Assembly (NCBI GenBank): GCA_022845955.1
Contig: AP025576.1
Location: 3,224,001 to 3,288,000, forward strand
DNA length: 64,000 nucleotides
Source: Lachnospiraceae bacterium
GTDB lineage: Bacteria > Bacillota > Clostridia > Lachnospirales > Lachnospiraceae
Direction: 5' to 3'
The translations under genes and the position numbers were made by a program. Of the stretch, positions 15,458 through 25,175 are shown piece by piece; positions within the stretch are counted from its first letter, which is position 1; every line of letters begins with the position of its first letter. The notes below the pieces were generated by a model, which was given only the letters and a program-made list of their open reading frames with translations, made no database searches and was not told where the DNA came from.

Positions 15458-17308
15458 ATGAGCCGACTGAAAATCAGCACACCTGACCGTGCCCAGTTAA
15501 CTGTGGAACGGTTATACAAGGATCTGGAACGTCATATTGTTGCCAGCCCGCCGGGATTATGCCCGGTCGATCTGCAGCTGTCCTTTTTGAAGCTGTGCCA
15601 CGCACAGACCTGCGGCAAATGTGTGCCCTGCCGAGTGGGCCTGCTGCAGCTTCAGAATCTGCTGGAACAGGTTCTGGACGGGACCGCCACTATGGATACA
15701 CTGGCCCTTATTGAGGAAACCGCGAATAATATCACGGATTCCGCAGACTGCGCCATCGGTTTTGAAGCCGCCCATATGGTTCTGGCGGGGCTTCAGGGCT
15801 GCAGAGATGATTATGTTTACCATATTGAGCACGGTAAGTGCTCTTATTCCATCAACCAGCCGGTTCCCTGTGTGGCGCTGTGTCCGGCGGGGGTTGATAT
15901 TCCGGGCTATATCGCCCTGGTTGGAGAGGAAAGATATGCGGATGCGGTTTCCCTCATCCGTAAGGACAACCCTTTTCCCACGGCATGTGCCCTGATCTGT
16001 GAGCATCCCTGTGAAGCCAGATGCCGCAGGAACATGATTGACAGCTCCGTGAATATCCGGGGACTGAAACGGATGGCGGTGGATAATGCCCGGGCCAATA
16101 CGGTGCCTGTGCCGCCGAAGGCTCCGTCCACCGGAAAGAGGATCGCTATTGCCGGCGGCGGCCCCGGCGGCCTGTCTGCCGCTTATTACCTGGAGCTGAT
16201 GGGGCATCATGCGGTGGTGTTTGAACAGAAAAGCAAGCTGGGAGGCATGCTGCGCTATGGGATTCCTAATTACCGGTTCCCAAGGGAGAGGCTGGATGAG
16301 GACATTGAAGCCATTTTGTCCACCGGTGTGGAAGTACATACCAATGTCAATATCGGGAATGGGGAGGAGGACATTCCCCTGAGCCGGCTCAGAGAAGAAT
16401 TTGATGCGGTTTATATCGCTATCGGCGCCCATACCGATAAGAAGATCGGGATGGACGGAGAGGACGTGGGCGGCGTGATTTCGGCCGTGGAAATGCTCCG
16501 CAATATCGGCGACGGGAACCCGCCTGATTTTACCGGTAAAAGGGTAATCGTGGTAGGGGGCGGCAACGTGGCTATGGACTGTACCCGTTCGGCGTTACGG
16601 CTTGGGGCCGATAAGGTGGGGATAGCCTACCGGAGGCGCCAGAATGATATGACGGCGCTGCCGGAGGAAGTGGAAGGCGCGATTGCAGAGGGTGCCGAAC
16701 TTTACAGCCTGAAGGCCCCTGTGCGCGTGGAAGCGGGCGAGGATGGAAATGTGGCGGCTCTCTGGGTGCAGCCTCAGATAATAGGGCCTATTGATGCCTG
16801 GGGACGTGCCCGTCCGGTACAGGCCAATGTGGAATTAAAAAGGATACCCTGCGATGTTGTTATCGTTGCGGTCGGCCAGGGAATTGAATCCCGCCATTTT
16901 GAAAATTCCGGCGTGCCGGTACACCGCGGTACCATTGAAGCGCTTGCGGAATCCAGTGTCAGGGATATCCCCGGCATCTTTGCGGGAGGGGACTGCGTTA
17001 CCGGCCCGGCTACGGTAATACGCGCCATCGCGGCGGGAAAAGTTGCCGCGGCTAATATTGACGAATACCTGGGGTATCATCATGTGATTTCCTGTGATGT
17101 GGAGATCCCTCAGGTGACCTATGCGGATAAAAAGCCCTGCGGCCGTGTGAATATGGAAGAACGGGAAGCCGGTGAAAGGAAATGTGATTTCTGTGAGATT
17201 GAACGCTGCATGACAAAGGAGGAGGCCGCACAGGAAGCGGGCCGCTGTCTCAGGTGTGATCATTACGGATATGGAAATCTGAAAGGAGGCCGCGCGGCAA
17301 TATGGTAA
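15458..17308 (+). CDS. NAD(P)H-dependent flavoprotein: NuoF-type Fe-S domain fused to GltD/NfnB-like domain
   Basis: 616 aa. Residues about 45-110 resemble the C-terminal [4Fe-4S] domain of NuoF (CHAQTCGKCVPCRVG). Next comes the GltD-type N-terminal Fe-S helical domain (LCPAGVDIPGYIALVG, FPTACALICEHPCEARCRR), then two dinucleotide folds: FAD site RIAIAGGGPGGLSAAYYLE and NAD(P) site RVIVVGGGNVAMDC, and the FAD motif GIFAGGDCVTGPATVI. A short C-terminal Cys cluster (CDFCEIERCM and GRCLRCDHY) adds another likely Fe-S site. It overlaps the hydrogenase gene by 7 bp and most likely passes electrons between NAD(P)H and that enzyme. Bifurcation is possible but not provable here. Confidence 0.85.
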   Translation: MSRLKISTPDRAQLTVERLYKDLERHIVASPPGLCPVDLQLSFLKLCHAQTCGKCVPCRVGLLQLQNLLEQVLDGTATMDTLALIEETANNITDSADCAIGFEAAHMVLAGLQGCRDDYVYHIEHGKCSYSINQPVPCVALCPAGVDIPGYIALVGEERYADAVSLIRKDNPFPTACALICEHPCEARCRRNMIDSSVNIRGLKRMAVDNARANTVPVPPKAPSTGKRIAIAGGGPGGLSAAYYLELMGHHAVVFEQKSKLGGMLRYGIPNYRFPRERLDEDIEAILSTGVEVHTNVNIGNGEEDIPLSRLREEFDAVYIAIGAHTDKKIGMDGEDVGGVISAVEMLRNIGDGNPPDFTGKRVIVVGGGNVAMDCTRSALRLGADKVGIAYRRRQNDMTALPEEVEGAIAEGAELYSLKAPVRVEAGEDGNVAALWVQPQIIGPIDAWGRARPVQANVELKRIPCDVVIVAVGQGIESRHFENSGVPVHRGTIEALAESSVRDIPGIFAGGDCVTGPATVIRAIAAGKVAAANIDEYLGYHHVISCDVEIPQVTYADKKPCGRVNMEEREAGERKCDFCEIERCMTKEEAAQEAGRCLRCDHYGYGNLKGGRAAIW

Positions 17309-19008
17309 CACTGACAATAGATAACAGAAAAATCAGCGTGCCGGAAGGTACTACAATCATGAAAGCGGCTGCGTCCGTTGGGATTATGATTCCCCATCTT
17401 TGCTATCTGGAGGGTATAAATGAAATAAGTGCCTGCAAGGTGTGCGTGGTGGAGATGCAGGGCAAAACCAAACTGATTACCGCCTGCAACAACCCGGTGG
17501 AGGAAGGGATGGTGCTTTATACCAATTCCCCCAAGGTACGTTCGGTGAGAAGGACAAATGTGGAATTGATCCTTTCCCAGCATAACAGCAACTGTGCCAC
17601 CTGCGTGCGCAGCGGGAACTGTAACCTGCAGAAACTGTCCAATGATCTGGGGATTATCGATATCCCATATAAAAAAGAAATCATGGAAATGCCCTGGAAC
17701 CGGGATTTCCCTCTGATACGGGATTTCAGTAAATGTATTAAGTGCATGCGCTGCGTGCAGATATGCGACAAGGTACAGGATCTGCATATATGGGATGTGC
17801 AGAACACAGGGTCCAGAACAACGGTGGATGTGTCACAGAACCGTATCATAGAAGAATCCGACTGCAGTATCTGCGGGCAGTGCATCACCCACTGTCCCAC
17901 AGGGGCGCTGCGCGAAAGGGATGATACGGCCGGAATATACCGTGCGCTGGCGGATCCGGAAACCGTTACCGTTGTCCAGGTGGCACCTGCGGTGAGAGCG
18001 GCCTGGGGCGAGGCCCTGGATTTACCGGCTTATATGGCAACGGAAGGGAGAATGGTTGCCGCCCTCAAAAAAATAGGTTTCGATTATGTATTTGATACCA
18101 ATTTTTCAGCGGATCTCACTATCATGGAAGAAGGCAATGAGCTGCTCGCAAGACTGGCGGATCCGGAAGAGAAGAGATGGCCCATGTTCACCTCCTGCTG
18201 CCCGGCCTGGGTGCGTTTTATCAAATCCCAGTACCCGGAAATGGCGGCGCATCTGTCCACCGCCAAATCCCCCCAGCAGATGTTCGGTGCCATAACCAAA
18301 AGCTATTTCGCCGGGAAAACAGGAGTGGATCCGGAAAAGATCTGCAGCATCTCCATCATGCCCTGTGTGTCTAAAAAGATGGAAGCCGTCCTGCCGGATA
18401 TGTACAGTGCAGGAGCGGGGGCTGATGTGGATATTGTTCTGACGACCAGGGAGTTTGCCAGGCTTGTAAAAGCGGAGCATATCGCCCCGGCTCTCCTTAC
18501 GGAAGAGGCCTTTGATTCCCCGCTGGGAGAAAGCACCGGCGCCGGTGTGATTTTCGGCGTGACGGGCGGCGTTATGGAAGCCGCCCTGAGAACAGCCTAC
18601 TATTGTGTGGAAGGTGTAAACCCTCCTCCGGATACCTTTTCCGATGTAAGGGGATATGAAGGGAGAAAGGAGGCCACCTTTACCTTGGGAGGAAAAACGC
18701 TTCGTACCTGTACGGTCAGCGGGCTTAAGAATGCCAGGGATCTGATGGAGGATATCCGGTCGGGAGCCGTCCGGTATGATTTTGTTGAGGTCATGGCCTG
18801 TCCCGGCGGCTGTGTGGGAGGAGGAGGCCAGCCGATTCTCGACGGCGCGGAGATGGCGGATGTCCGCGGGCCGAAGCTTTATAAGCTGGATACCCAGAGA
18901 CCGCTGCGTTTTTCCCATGATAATCCGGAAATCAGAAAGCTTTATGAGGACTATCTGGGCAAACCGCTGGGAGAAAAAGCGCATCATCTGCTGCATACCC
19001 ACGGGTAA
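17302..19008 (+). CDS. hydA: [FeFe] hydrogenase catalytic subunit, group A
   Basis: 568 aa; GTG/ATG region starts within AAAGGAGG of the previous gene end. Domain order: N-terminal [2Fe-2S] ferredoxin (CYLEGINEISACKVC and a later ITACN), His/Cys [4Fe-4S] segment (HNSNCATCVRSGNC), two [4Fe-4S] motifs (CIKCMRCVQIC and CSICGQCITHC), then the H-cluster domain with all three signatures: TSCCPAWVRF, MPCVSKKMEA and FVEVMACPGGCVGGGGQP. The catalytic cysteines are all present. It evolves or oxidises hydrogen in the cytosol together with the flavoprotein at 15458. Maturases HydEFG are not in the window. Confidence 0.95.
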   Translation: MVTLTIDNRKISVPEGTTIMKAAASVGIMIPHLCYLEGINEISACKVCVVEMQGKTKLITACNNPVEEGMVLYTNSPKVRSVRRTNVELILSQHNSNCATCVRSGNCNLQKLSNDLGIIDIPYKKEIMEMPWNRDFPLIRDFSKCIKCMRCVQICDKVQDLHIWDVQNTGSRTTVDVSQNRIIEESDCSICGQCITHCPTGALRERDDTAGIYRALADPETVTVVQVAPAVRAAWGEALDLPAYMATEGRMVAALKKIGFDYVFDTNFSADLTIMEEGNELLARLADPEEKRWPMFTSCCPAWVRFIKSQYPEMAAHLSTAKSPQQMFGAITKSYFAGKTGVDPEKICSISIMPCVSKKMEAVLPDMYSAGAGADVDIVLTTREFARLVKAEHIAPALLTEEAFDSPLGESTGAGVIFGVTGGVMEAALRTAYYCVEGVNPPPDTFSDVRGYEGRKEATFTLGGKTLRTCTVSGLKNARDLMEDIRSGAVRYDFVEVMACPGGCVGGGGQPILDGAEMADVRGPKLYKLDTQRPLRFSHDNPEIRKLYEDYLGKPLGEKAHHLLHTHG

Positions 19009-19024
19009 AATCTAAACAAAATGC

Positions 19025-19054
19025 TTGACAGCGCAGGAAGTCCCACAGTATAAT
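19025..19054 (+). promoter_or_regulatory. Strong sigma-A promoter before DEAD-box gene
   Basis: Perfect TTGACA (19025-19030), 18-bp spacer and perfect TATAAT (19049-19054). Transcription would start near 19061. Confidence 0.75.
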
Positions 19055-19077
19055 AAAACGGATTCGTAGAAGGAAAG

Positions 19078-19111
19078 GACAACACCCTTATACCACGGGT
19101 GTTGTCTTTTT
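19078..19111 (+). terminator. Intrinsic terminator inside the DEAD-box leader
   Basis: GACAACACCC and GGGTGTTGTC form a perfect 10-bp stem with a 9-nt loop, followed by TTTTTG. It starts about 17 nt after the predicted transcript start and lies 37 nt before the gene. It can act as an attenuator or yield a short RNA; as a hydrogenase-operon terminator it would also work. Confidence 0.7.
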
Positions 19112-19147
19112 GTGTGAAAAGCTTGAAATAAAGGAAGGATTTTTTGA

Positions 19148-20752
19148 ATGGAAATAACGAGATACCAGGACGCAGCAATTGATTCCCGCATACTTCGTGC
19201 CGTGGAGGAAATGGGTTTTGTAGACATGACACCTATACAGGAGCAGGCAATACCCGTATTATTGGAAAGAAAAGATGTAATTGGCCAGGCACAGACGGGA
19301 ACCGGTAAAACAGCGGCCTTCGGAATCCCGGTTATACAGAATACAGATCCGGATAACAGGAACCTGCAGGCAGTGGTTCTGTGCCCGACCAGGGAGCTGG
19401 CGATTCAGGCGGCGGATGAGATGCGCCGTTTTGCAAAATATATGCATGGAGTCAAGATTCTCCCCATTTACGGAGGGCAGGATATTAACCGCCAGATAAA
19501 GGCATTGAAGGGCGGTGTTCAGATTATTGTGGGAACCCCGGGCCGCGTGATGGATCATATGCGCCGCCATACCCTTAAAATGGAGCAGGTGAACATGGTG
19601 GTTCTGGATGAGGCTGACGAAATGCTGAATATGGGCTTCCGCGAGGATATCGAAACTATCCTTCAGGGAATCCCCTCCGAACATCAGACTGCATTGTTTT
19701 CCGCAACGATGCCCAAGCCGATTCTGGAAATCACGGATACCTATCAGAAGGATGCGGTATATCTGAAGATGACAAGGCAGGAACTGACCATTCCTCTTGT
19801 GAAGCAGTATTATTACCGGGTTAACAGCCAGATTAAGGTGGAAGTGACAAGCCGCCTGCTGGACTATTATGGCATACAGAGATCCCTCATTTTCTGCAAT
19901 ACCAAGAGAATGGTGGATGAGCTTTCCGAGACTTTGAAAAACAAAGGCTATGCTGCAGAAGGCCTGCATGGGGATCTGTCCCAGAACCAGAGGGATACGG
20001 TGATGAACCGTTTCCGCAGCGGTAACCTGCAGATCCTGATCGCCACGGATGTGGCCGCCAGAGGAATTGATGTGGACGATGTGGAAGCCGTATTCAATTA
20101 TGATCTTCCGCAGGATATCGAGTATTATGTGCACCGCATCGGACGTACCGGCAGAGCGGGAAGGGAAGGACGTTCCTTCACCTTTGTTTCCAACCGGGAG
20201 ATGTACCGGCTCAGGGACATTGAAAGAAGCTGCAAAACCACGATACAGGAAAGGAAAGTTCCTTCTGCATCGGATATAGTTTCCATTAAAGCAGAAAAAG
20301 CGCTCCGTGAGGCGTTTGACCTTTTGGAAGGGGATTCCCTTAAGAACCTGACGGAAATGGTGGAAAGAAAAATCGAAGATTGTGAATACAGCGCCGCAGA
20401 GCTTGCTGCCGCGTTCCTGAAGCTTCAGATGGGGGAAGAACCCCAGGAAATAGCAGAGGTGCTACCGGAAAGAAGACGGAGTTATGCAAAAGGCAGCCGG
20501 GATTTCCGCGACGGACGCCAGGACAGGGGCAGAAGCAGGAATGCCGGGAGTTCCGATGGCAGACGGCAGCGTTTCTCTGATGACAGAGGCGGAGAACGAC
20601 GCAGATACAGAGATACCGCTTCCGGAAAAGATACGAGGGGCGAACGGAACCACGGTTCCGAACGGAACTACAGTTCCGGGCGCAGCTATGGCACCGGACG
20701 CCGTCAGGCGGAAAACGCCGGACACAGGGAAAAAGACAGACGCATCGGTTGA
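19148..20752 (+). CDS. DEAD-box ATP-dependent RNA helicase
   Basis: 534 aa behind AAAGGAAGG. Core motifs are all present: Q motif region MTPIQEQAIP, motif I AQTGTGKTAAFG, Ia PTRELAIQ, motif II DEADEML, motif III SAT, motif V TDVAARGIDVDDV and motif VI HRIGRTGRAGREG. The tail from about residue 440 is basic and rich in Arg, Gly and Ser (RRRSYAKGSRDFRDGRQ), an RNA-binding tail in place of a folded DbpA-type domain. Role: RNA unwinding in ribosome assembly or RNA decay, often cold-induced. The leader terminator suggests conditional expression. Confidence 0.93.
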   Translation: MEITRYQDAAIDSRILRAVEEMGFVDMTPIQEQAIPVLLERKDVIGQAQTGTGKTAAFGIPVIQNTDPDNRNLQAVVLCPTRELAIQAADEMRRFAKYMHGVKILPIYGGQDINRQIKALKGGVQIIVGTPGRVMDHMRRHTLKMEQVNMVVLDEADEMLNMGFREDIETILQGIPSEHQTALFSATMPKPILEITDTYQKDAVYLKMTRQELTIPLVKQYYYRVNSQIKVEVTSRLLDYYGIQRSLIFCNTKRMVDELSETLKNKGYAAEGLHGDLSQNQRDTVMNRFRSGNLQILIATDVAARGIDVDDVEAVFNYDLPQDIEYYVHRIGRTGRAGREGRSFTFVSNREMYRLRDIERSCKTTIQERKVPSASDIVSIKAEKALREAFDLLEGDSLKNLTEMVERKIEDCEYSAAELAAAFLKLQMGEEPQEIAEVLPERRRSYAKGSRDFRDGRQDRGRSRNAGSSDGRRQRFSDDRGGERRRYRDTASGKDTRGERNHGSERNYSSGRSYGTGRRQAENAGHREKDRRIG

Positions 20753-20770
20753 TTATAGGGAAAACAGCGA

Positions 20771-20809
20771 GCTGCTGCCGGGAAATAGCCTGGCAGCGGC
20801 TTATTTTTT
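20771..20809 (+). terminator. Terminator after DEAD-box gene
   Basis: GCTGCTGCCGGG and CCTGGCAGCGGC form a 12-position stem with two mismatches around AAATAG, followed by TTATTTTTTC. Confidence 0.65.
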
Positions 20810-20885
20810 CGAAGATCTTTCATAAACAGGAAGTGGGGCGGAATACCTTTAAGAAAAGAATTTTTTTTGTTTATGGAGGAAACTT

Positions 20886-21371
20886 ATGTTACAATTAATG
20901 ACGGACGGAATCCTGCGGTTCCTGGCAAACCAGCCGCAGGCTTTTGCCCACGTAAGAGGGTCTGAGAGCTTCCCTGACGTGCAGGGCCTGGTTACTTTTT
21001 ATGATTTTTTGGATGGGACCATTGTTATGGCGGATATTTCCGGACTGCCGGATTCGCAGGAACCCTGTGAAAGAAAATTTTATGGATTCCATATTCATGA
21101 AGGAGCATCCTGTACCGGGAATGAAACGGATCCTTTTGCGGATGCCGGAGCTCATTATAACCCGGACGGCTGCCCCCATCCAGCCCATGCAGGAGATATG
21201 CCTGTGCTGGAAGGAAACAGGGGAAGGGCCTGGCTGTCCTTCTACACGGAACGCTTTACTCCCGCCCAGGTCAGGGGCAAAACGGTGATTGTGCATGACA
21301 TGGCGGATGACTATCATTCCCAGCCCTCCGGGGATTCCGGGCAGAAGATGGCCTGCGGGATTATCCAGTGA
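20886..21371 (+). CDS. sodC: Cu/Zn-type superoxide dismutase family protein without signal peptide
   Basis: 161 aa with TATGGAGG upstream of ATG 20886. Family motifs: GFHIHEGASC (copper ligand His pair and the disulfide Cys), AGAHYNPDGCPHPAHAGD (zinc loop), VIVHDMADDYHSQPSGDSG and the terminal KMACGII. Most bacterial SodC proteins are exported, but this one starts MLQLMTDGILRFLANQP with no cleavable signal, so it should be cytosolic. Gut Clostridia have such short forms; copper loading and activity in an anaerobe are uncertain. Confidence 0.85.
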   Translation: MLQLMTDGILRFLANQPQAFAHVRGSESFPDVQGLVTFYDFLDGTIVMADISGLPDSQEPCERKFYGFHIHEGASCTGNETDPFADAGAHYNPDGCPHPAHAGDMPVLEGNRGRAWLSFYTERFTPAQVRGKTVIVHDMADDYHSQPSGDSGQKMACGIIQ

Positions 21372-21445
21372 GCTTGCGTGGGAAAAAAAGAACGTGTATA
21401 ATACCAATAATATGCTTATTTTAGTGAATACGAAACGAGGAAAAT

Positions 21446-22168
21446 ATGAACGATAACAATAGTCAGGAACGCTTAAACAAATATCTGGCCGACTGCGGGA
21501 TTTGCTCCCGCAGGGAGGCCGACCGCATGATTGAGGCCGGCAGGGTTATGGTGAACAAAGCTCCTGCATCCATGGGAATGCGGGTTTCCGGTACGGAAGA
21601 TATCACGGTTGACGGACGGCTGCTGGATAAAAAGGATCGTAAGGTAGTTCTTGCTTACTACAAACCGGTAGGTGTTACCTGTACGGAAAAAGATAAATAC
21701 GCGGAAAAAACCATACGTGATGCCATTGATTATCCCATCCGGGTTACCTATGCGGGCAGACTGGACAAGGACTCGGAGGGACTTCTCCTTCTGACAAACG
21801 ACGGAGATCTGATCAACGGTCTGATGCGGGCTTCCAATTATCATGAAAAAGAATACCTGGTCAGGGTAAACAAACCTGTGACGGATACGTTTTTGCAGAA
21901 GATGGCGGAAGGCGTTTTTCTGAAGGAGCTTAATGTACAGACCCGCCCCTGTCAGGTGGAGAAGGAAGGGAAATTTGTGTTCCGCATCGTTCTTACCCAG
22001 GGTCTTAACCGGCAGATCCGCCGGATGTGCCGTGCTTTGGGATTTGATGCACAGGGAATAAAAAGAGTGCGTGTGGCCAATATTACCATTGGAAAGCTGA
22101 AGCCGGGAAATTACCGTCTGCTGACAGGAGAGGAATTGGAGGAGCTTTACGGGCTGCTGGATTCCTGA
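21446..22168 (+). CDS. rRNA pseudouridine synthase, RsuA/RluB/RluF family
   Basis: 240 aa behind CGAGGAAA. An N-terminal S4 domain (RLNKYLADCGICSRREADRMIEAG) is followed by the catalytic domain with GRLDKDSEGLLLLTNDG, whose Asp is the catalytic residue, and the late RQIRRMCRALGFD motif. It modifies uridine in ribosomal RNA. The exact target is uncertain; the pattern is closest to the RluF-like 23S enzymes of Firmicutes. Confidence 0.9.
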   Translation: MNDNNSQERLNKYLADCGICSRREADRMIEAGRVMVNKAPASMGMRVSGTEDITVDGRLLDKKDRKVVLAYYKPVGVTCTEKDKYAEKTIRDAIDYPIRVTYAGRLDKDSEGLLLLTNDGDLINGLMRASNYHEKEYLVRVNKPVTDTFLQKMAEGVFLKELNVQTRPCQVEKEGKFVFRIVLTQGLNRQIRRMCRALGFDAQGIKRVRVANITIGKLKPGNYRLLTGEELEELYGLLDS

Positions 22169-22202
22169 AGGCGCACGGACTATAAAAGGAGATTGGCAGG
22201 TA

Positions 22203-24167
22203 ATGGATAAGACTGCAAGAATGAAGGAATTGATTGCGGCTCTGAATGAAGCGTCCCGGGCTTATTATGCCCAGGACAGAGAGATCATGAGCAATTATGA
22301 ATACGATAAGCTGTATGATGAACTGACGGCTCTTGAGGAAGAAACGGGAACGGTCATGGCAGGAAGCCCGACGGTTACCGTTGGCTTTGAGGCGGTTGAC
22401 GAGCTTCCCAAGGAACGCCATGAAAGCCCTATGCTGTCTTTGGGCAAAACAAAAAGCAGAGAGGATTTGCAGGACTGGCTGGGGGAACAGAAGGGACTGC
22501 TCTCCTGGAAGCTGGATGGGCTGACGATCGTGCTCACTTACAGGGACGGGCAGCTTTATAAGGCGGTAACAAGAGGAAACGGGGAAATCGGCGAAGTGAT
22601 TACCCCGAATGCCAGGGTGTTCGTAAACCTGCCGCTCACCATTTCTTTTAAAGGAGAATTGGTAATCCGCGGAGAAGCCGTTATCACCTATGAGGATTTC
22701 CGCAAAATTAACGAACTGATTGAAGATGCCGATGCCAGATATAAAAATCCAAGGAATCTTTGTTCGGGTTCCGTAAGACAGCTGAATAACGAAATAACGG
22801 CGCAGAGAAATGTCCGTTTTTTTGCTTTTGCACTCGTGAAAGCGGACGGGGCGGATTTTAAGAATTCACGGAAGGAACAGTTTTGTTTCCTGCAGGAACA
22901 GGGCTTTGAGGTTGTGGAATATAAAGAAGTGGATGGGGAAACGATCCTTTCCGCCGTGGAAGAATTTGAGGACAAAGTGGCAGGCTACCCGGTACCGTCG
23001 GACGGCCTGGTGCTGATTTATGACGATATTGCCTATGGTCTCTCCCTGGGGCGTACAGCCAAATTCCCAAGGGATTCCATCGCTTTTAAATGGGCGGATG
23101 AAACCGCGGAAACCACATTACAGGAAATAGAATGGAGTGCCAGCAGGACGGGGCTTATCAATCCGGTTGCCATATTCGATCCTGTGGAACTGGAGGGGAC
23201 GACGGTGAGCCGCGCGAGCGTGCATAATATCAGTATCGTACGGAGCCTGAAGCTGGGAATCGGCGACCGTATCACTGTCTATAAGGCGAATATGATAATC
23301 CCCCAGATAGCGGAAAACCTGACAGGCAGCGACACGCTGCCCATCCCGGATACCTGCCCCGTATGCGGGGGAGCCACCAGGATTGAACAGGTGAACGATG
23401 TGCAGTCTCTGTACTGTACCAACCCCGACTGCGATGCCAAAAAGCTGAAGGCCTTTACTCTTTTTGTGAGCAGGGATGCCCTGAACATCGACGGACTGTC
23501 CGAGGCTACTCTGGAAAAATTCCTGGGAAGAGGTTACCTTCATACCTTTGCCGATTTATTCCATCTGCAAAACTATGAGGAAGATATCATAGAGATGGAG
23601 GGATTCGGGGAAAAATCCTTCCGGAATCTGATGGACAGCCTGGAAAAAGCAAGAAAAACAACACTTCCCAGAGTGATTTACGGCCTGGGAATTGCCAATA
23701 TCGGCCTGGCGAATGCCAAGATGCTCTGCCGGGAATACCACGATAATCTGGAACGTATGATGCAGGCGGATGTGGAGGAACTGAGTCTGATTGACGGCAT
23801 CGGAGGAGTGATTGCAGGAACCTTCCATGATTATTGGCAGTCTGAAAAAAACAGGGAAAATATGCATAAGCTCCTGAAGGAACTGGAAATCGAACAGATA
23901 GAGGTGGACGAGGCGTCTCTCACCCTGCAGGGAAAGGTTTTCGTCGTAACGGGCAGCCTGGCACATTTTGAGGGGCGCAGCGCCCTGAAAGAGCTGATTG
24001 AAAGCAAAGGGGGGAAGGTGACCGGAAGTGTTACCGGCAAGACTACCTGCCTGATTAATAATGACTATGCTTCCAATTCCTCCAAGAACAAAAAAGCAAA
24101 GGAGCTTGAGGTCCCTATCGTTACAGAAGAAGATTTTATGAGACAATATCTGGATATGGAGGTATAA
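22203..24167 (+). CDS. ligA: NAD-dependent DNA ligase (complete copy)
   Basis: 654 aa, close to full length. Order: Ia domain (RAYYAQDREIMSNYEYDKLY), adenylation domain with KLDG (Lys 103 forms the AMP adduct), OB fold, four-Cys zinc finger (CPVCGG ... CTNPDCDAKK), helix-hairpin-helix region and a C-terminal BRCT domain (GKVFVVTGSLAHFEGRSALKELI). It seals nicks in replication and repair. It is close behind the pseudouridine synthase and 3 bp before metA. A second, truncated copy lies at 25383. Confidence 0.93.
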   Translation: MDKTARMKELIAALNEASRAYYAQDREIMSNYEYDKLYDELTALEEETGTVMAGSPTVTVGFEAVDELPKERHESPMLSLGKTKSREDLQDWLGEQKGLLSWKLDGLTIVLTYRDGQLYKAVTRGNGEIGEVITPNARVFVNLPLTISFKGELVIRGEAVITYEDFRKINELIEDADARYKNPRNLCSGSVRQLNNEITAQRNVRFFAFALVKADGADFKNSRKEQFCFLQEQGFEVVEYKEVDGETILSAVEEFEDKVAGYPVPSDGLVLIYDDIAYGLSLGRTAKFPRDSIAFKWADETAETTLQEIEWSASRTGLINPVAIFDPVELEGTTVSRASVHNISIVRSLKLGIGDRITVYKANMIIPQIAENLTGSDTLPIPDTCPVCGGATRIEQVNDVQSLYCTNPDCDAKKLKAFTLFVSRDALNIDGLSEATLEKFLGRGYLHTFADLFHLQNYEEDIIEMEGFGEKSFRNLMDSLEKARKTTLPRVIYGLGIANIGLANAKMLCREYHDNLERMMQADVEELSLIDGIGGVIAGTFHDYWQSEKNRENMHKLLKELEIEQIEVDEASLTLQGKVFVVTGSLAHFEGRSALKELIESKGGKVTGSVTGKTTCLINNDYASNSSKNKKAKELEVPIVTEEDFMRQYLDMEV

Positions 24168-24170
24168 GAA

Positions 24171-25109
24171 ATGCCGATTAAAGTACAAAGCGATCTGCCT
24201 GCAAGGGCAATATTGGAAAATGAAAACATCTTTGTTATGGACGAATACCGGGCGCAGCATCAGGATATGCGCCCTCTTCAGATATGTATCCTCAACCTGA
24301 TGCCGGTCAAACAGGATACGGAGCTTCAGCTTCTCCGATCCCTTTCCAACACGCCGCTTCAGGTGGATGTATCCTTTATGAAGATGAACAGCCATACATC
24401 CTTGAATACCTCCCCCACCCATCTGAATAAGTTCTATAATACCTTCGACGAACTGAAAAAATACAAATTTGACGGCCTGATTATCACAGGTGCTCCTGTG
24501 GAACAGATCCCGTTTGAAGAGGTGGATTACTGGCCGGAGCTATGCGAGATCATGGAATGGTCCAAAAGCCATGTGACCAGTACCTTCCATATATGCTGGG
24601 GAGCGCAGGCCGGTTTGTATTATCATTTCGGCTTAAATAAGGTCCTGCTGCCGGAGAAACTGTTCGGTGTGTTTTCCCATAAGGTATCCAACCGGAAGGT
24701 GCCGCTGGTGAGAGGTTTTGATGATTATTTCTACATACCGCACAGCCGCCATACTACCGTACCTGCCGAAGAAATCCATGCCTGCAGGGAACTTATGGTC
24801 ATGGCGGAGTCGGAGGAAGCCGGCGTGCTTCTTGCCATGGCGGGAGAGGGGAAGCAGATCTTTGTCATGGGACATCCGGAATATGACAGATATACCCTCC
24901 ATAACGAATATATGCGGGACAAGGAAAAAGATCTGCCGATACAGGTGCCTGTCAATTATTATCCGGAAGATGATTTTACCCGGAGACCGACCCTGCTCTG
25001 GAGATCCCACTGCAATGATTTGTATACCAACTGGCTGAATTACTATGTATATCAGACGACTCCGTACGATATTCGGGAAATCAGCAACAGCAAGGCTGTT
25101 TTCGAGTGA
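24171..25109 (+). CDS. metA: Homoserine O-acyltransferase MetA (probably acetyl-CoA-using)
   Basis: 312 aa, full length. The catalytic Cys is residue 142 in [16 protein letters not shown]; the His and Glu of the triad are in [13 protein letters not shown]. Residue 111 is Glu ([11 protein letters not shown]), the residue linked in studied Bacillus enzymes to use of acetyl-CoA rather than succinyl-CoA. It catalyses the first committed step of methionine synthesis. It is 3 bp after ligA, so translation may be coupled. No SAM riboswitch was seen upstream. Confidence 0.92.
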   Translation: MPIKVQSDLPARAILENENIFVMDEYRAQHQDMRPLQICILNLMPVKQDTELQLLRSLSNTPLQVDVSFMKMNSHTSLNTSPTHLNKFYNTFDELKKYKFDGLIITGAPVEQIPFEEVDYWPELCEIMEWSKSHVTSTFHICWGAQAGLYYHFGLNKVLLPEKLFGVFSHKVSNRKVPLVRGFDDYFYIPHSRHTTVPAEEIHACRELMVMAESEEAGVLLAMAGEGKQIFVMGHPEYDRYTLHNEYMRDKEKDLPIQVPVNYYPEDDFTRRPTLLWRSHCNDLYTNWLNYYVYQTTPYDIREISNSKAVFE

Positions 25110-25175
25110 TTATTTCATGATGACATAAATGTGAAATTCATGTAAATTGTTATGTTTTCACGTATCATGACGGGC

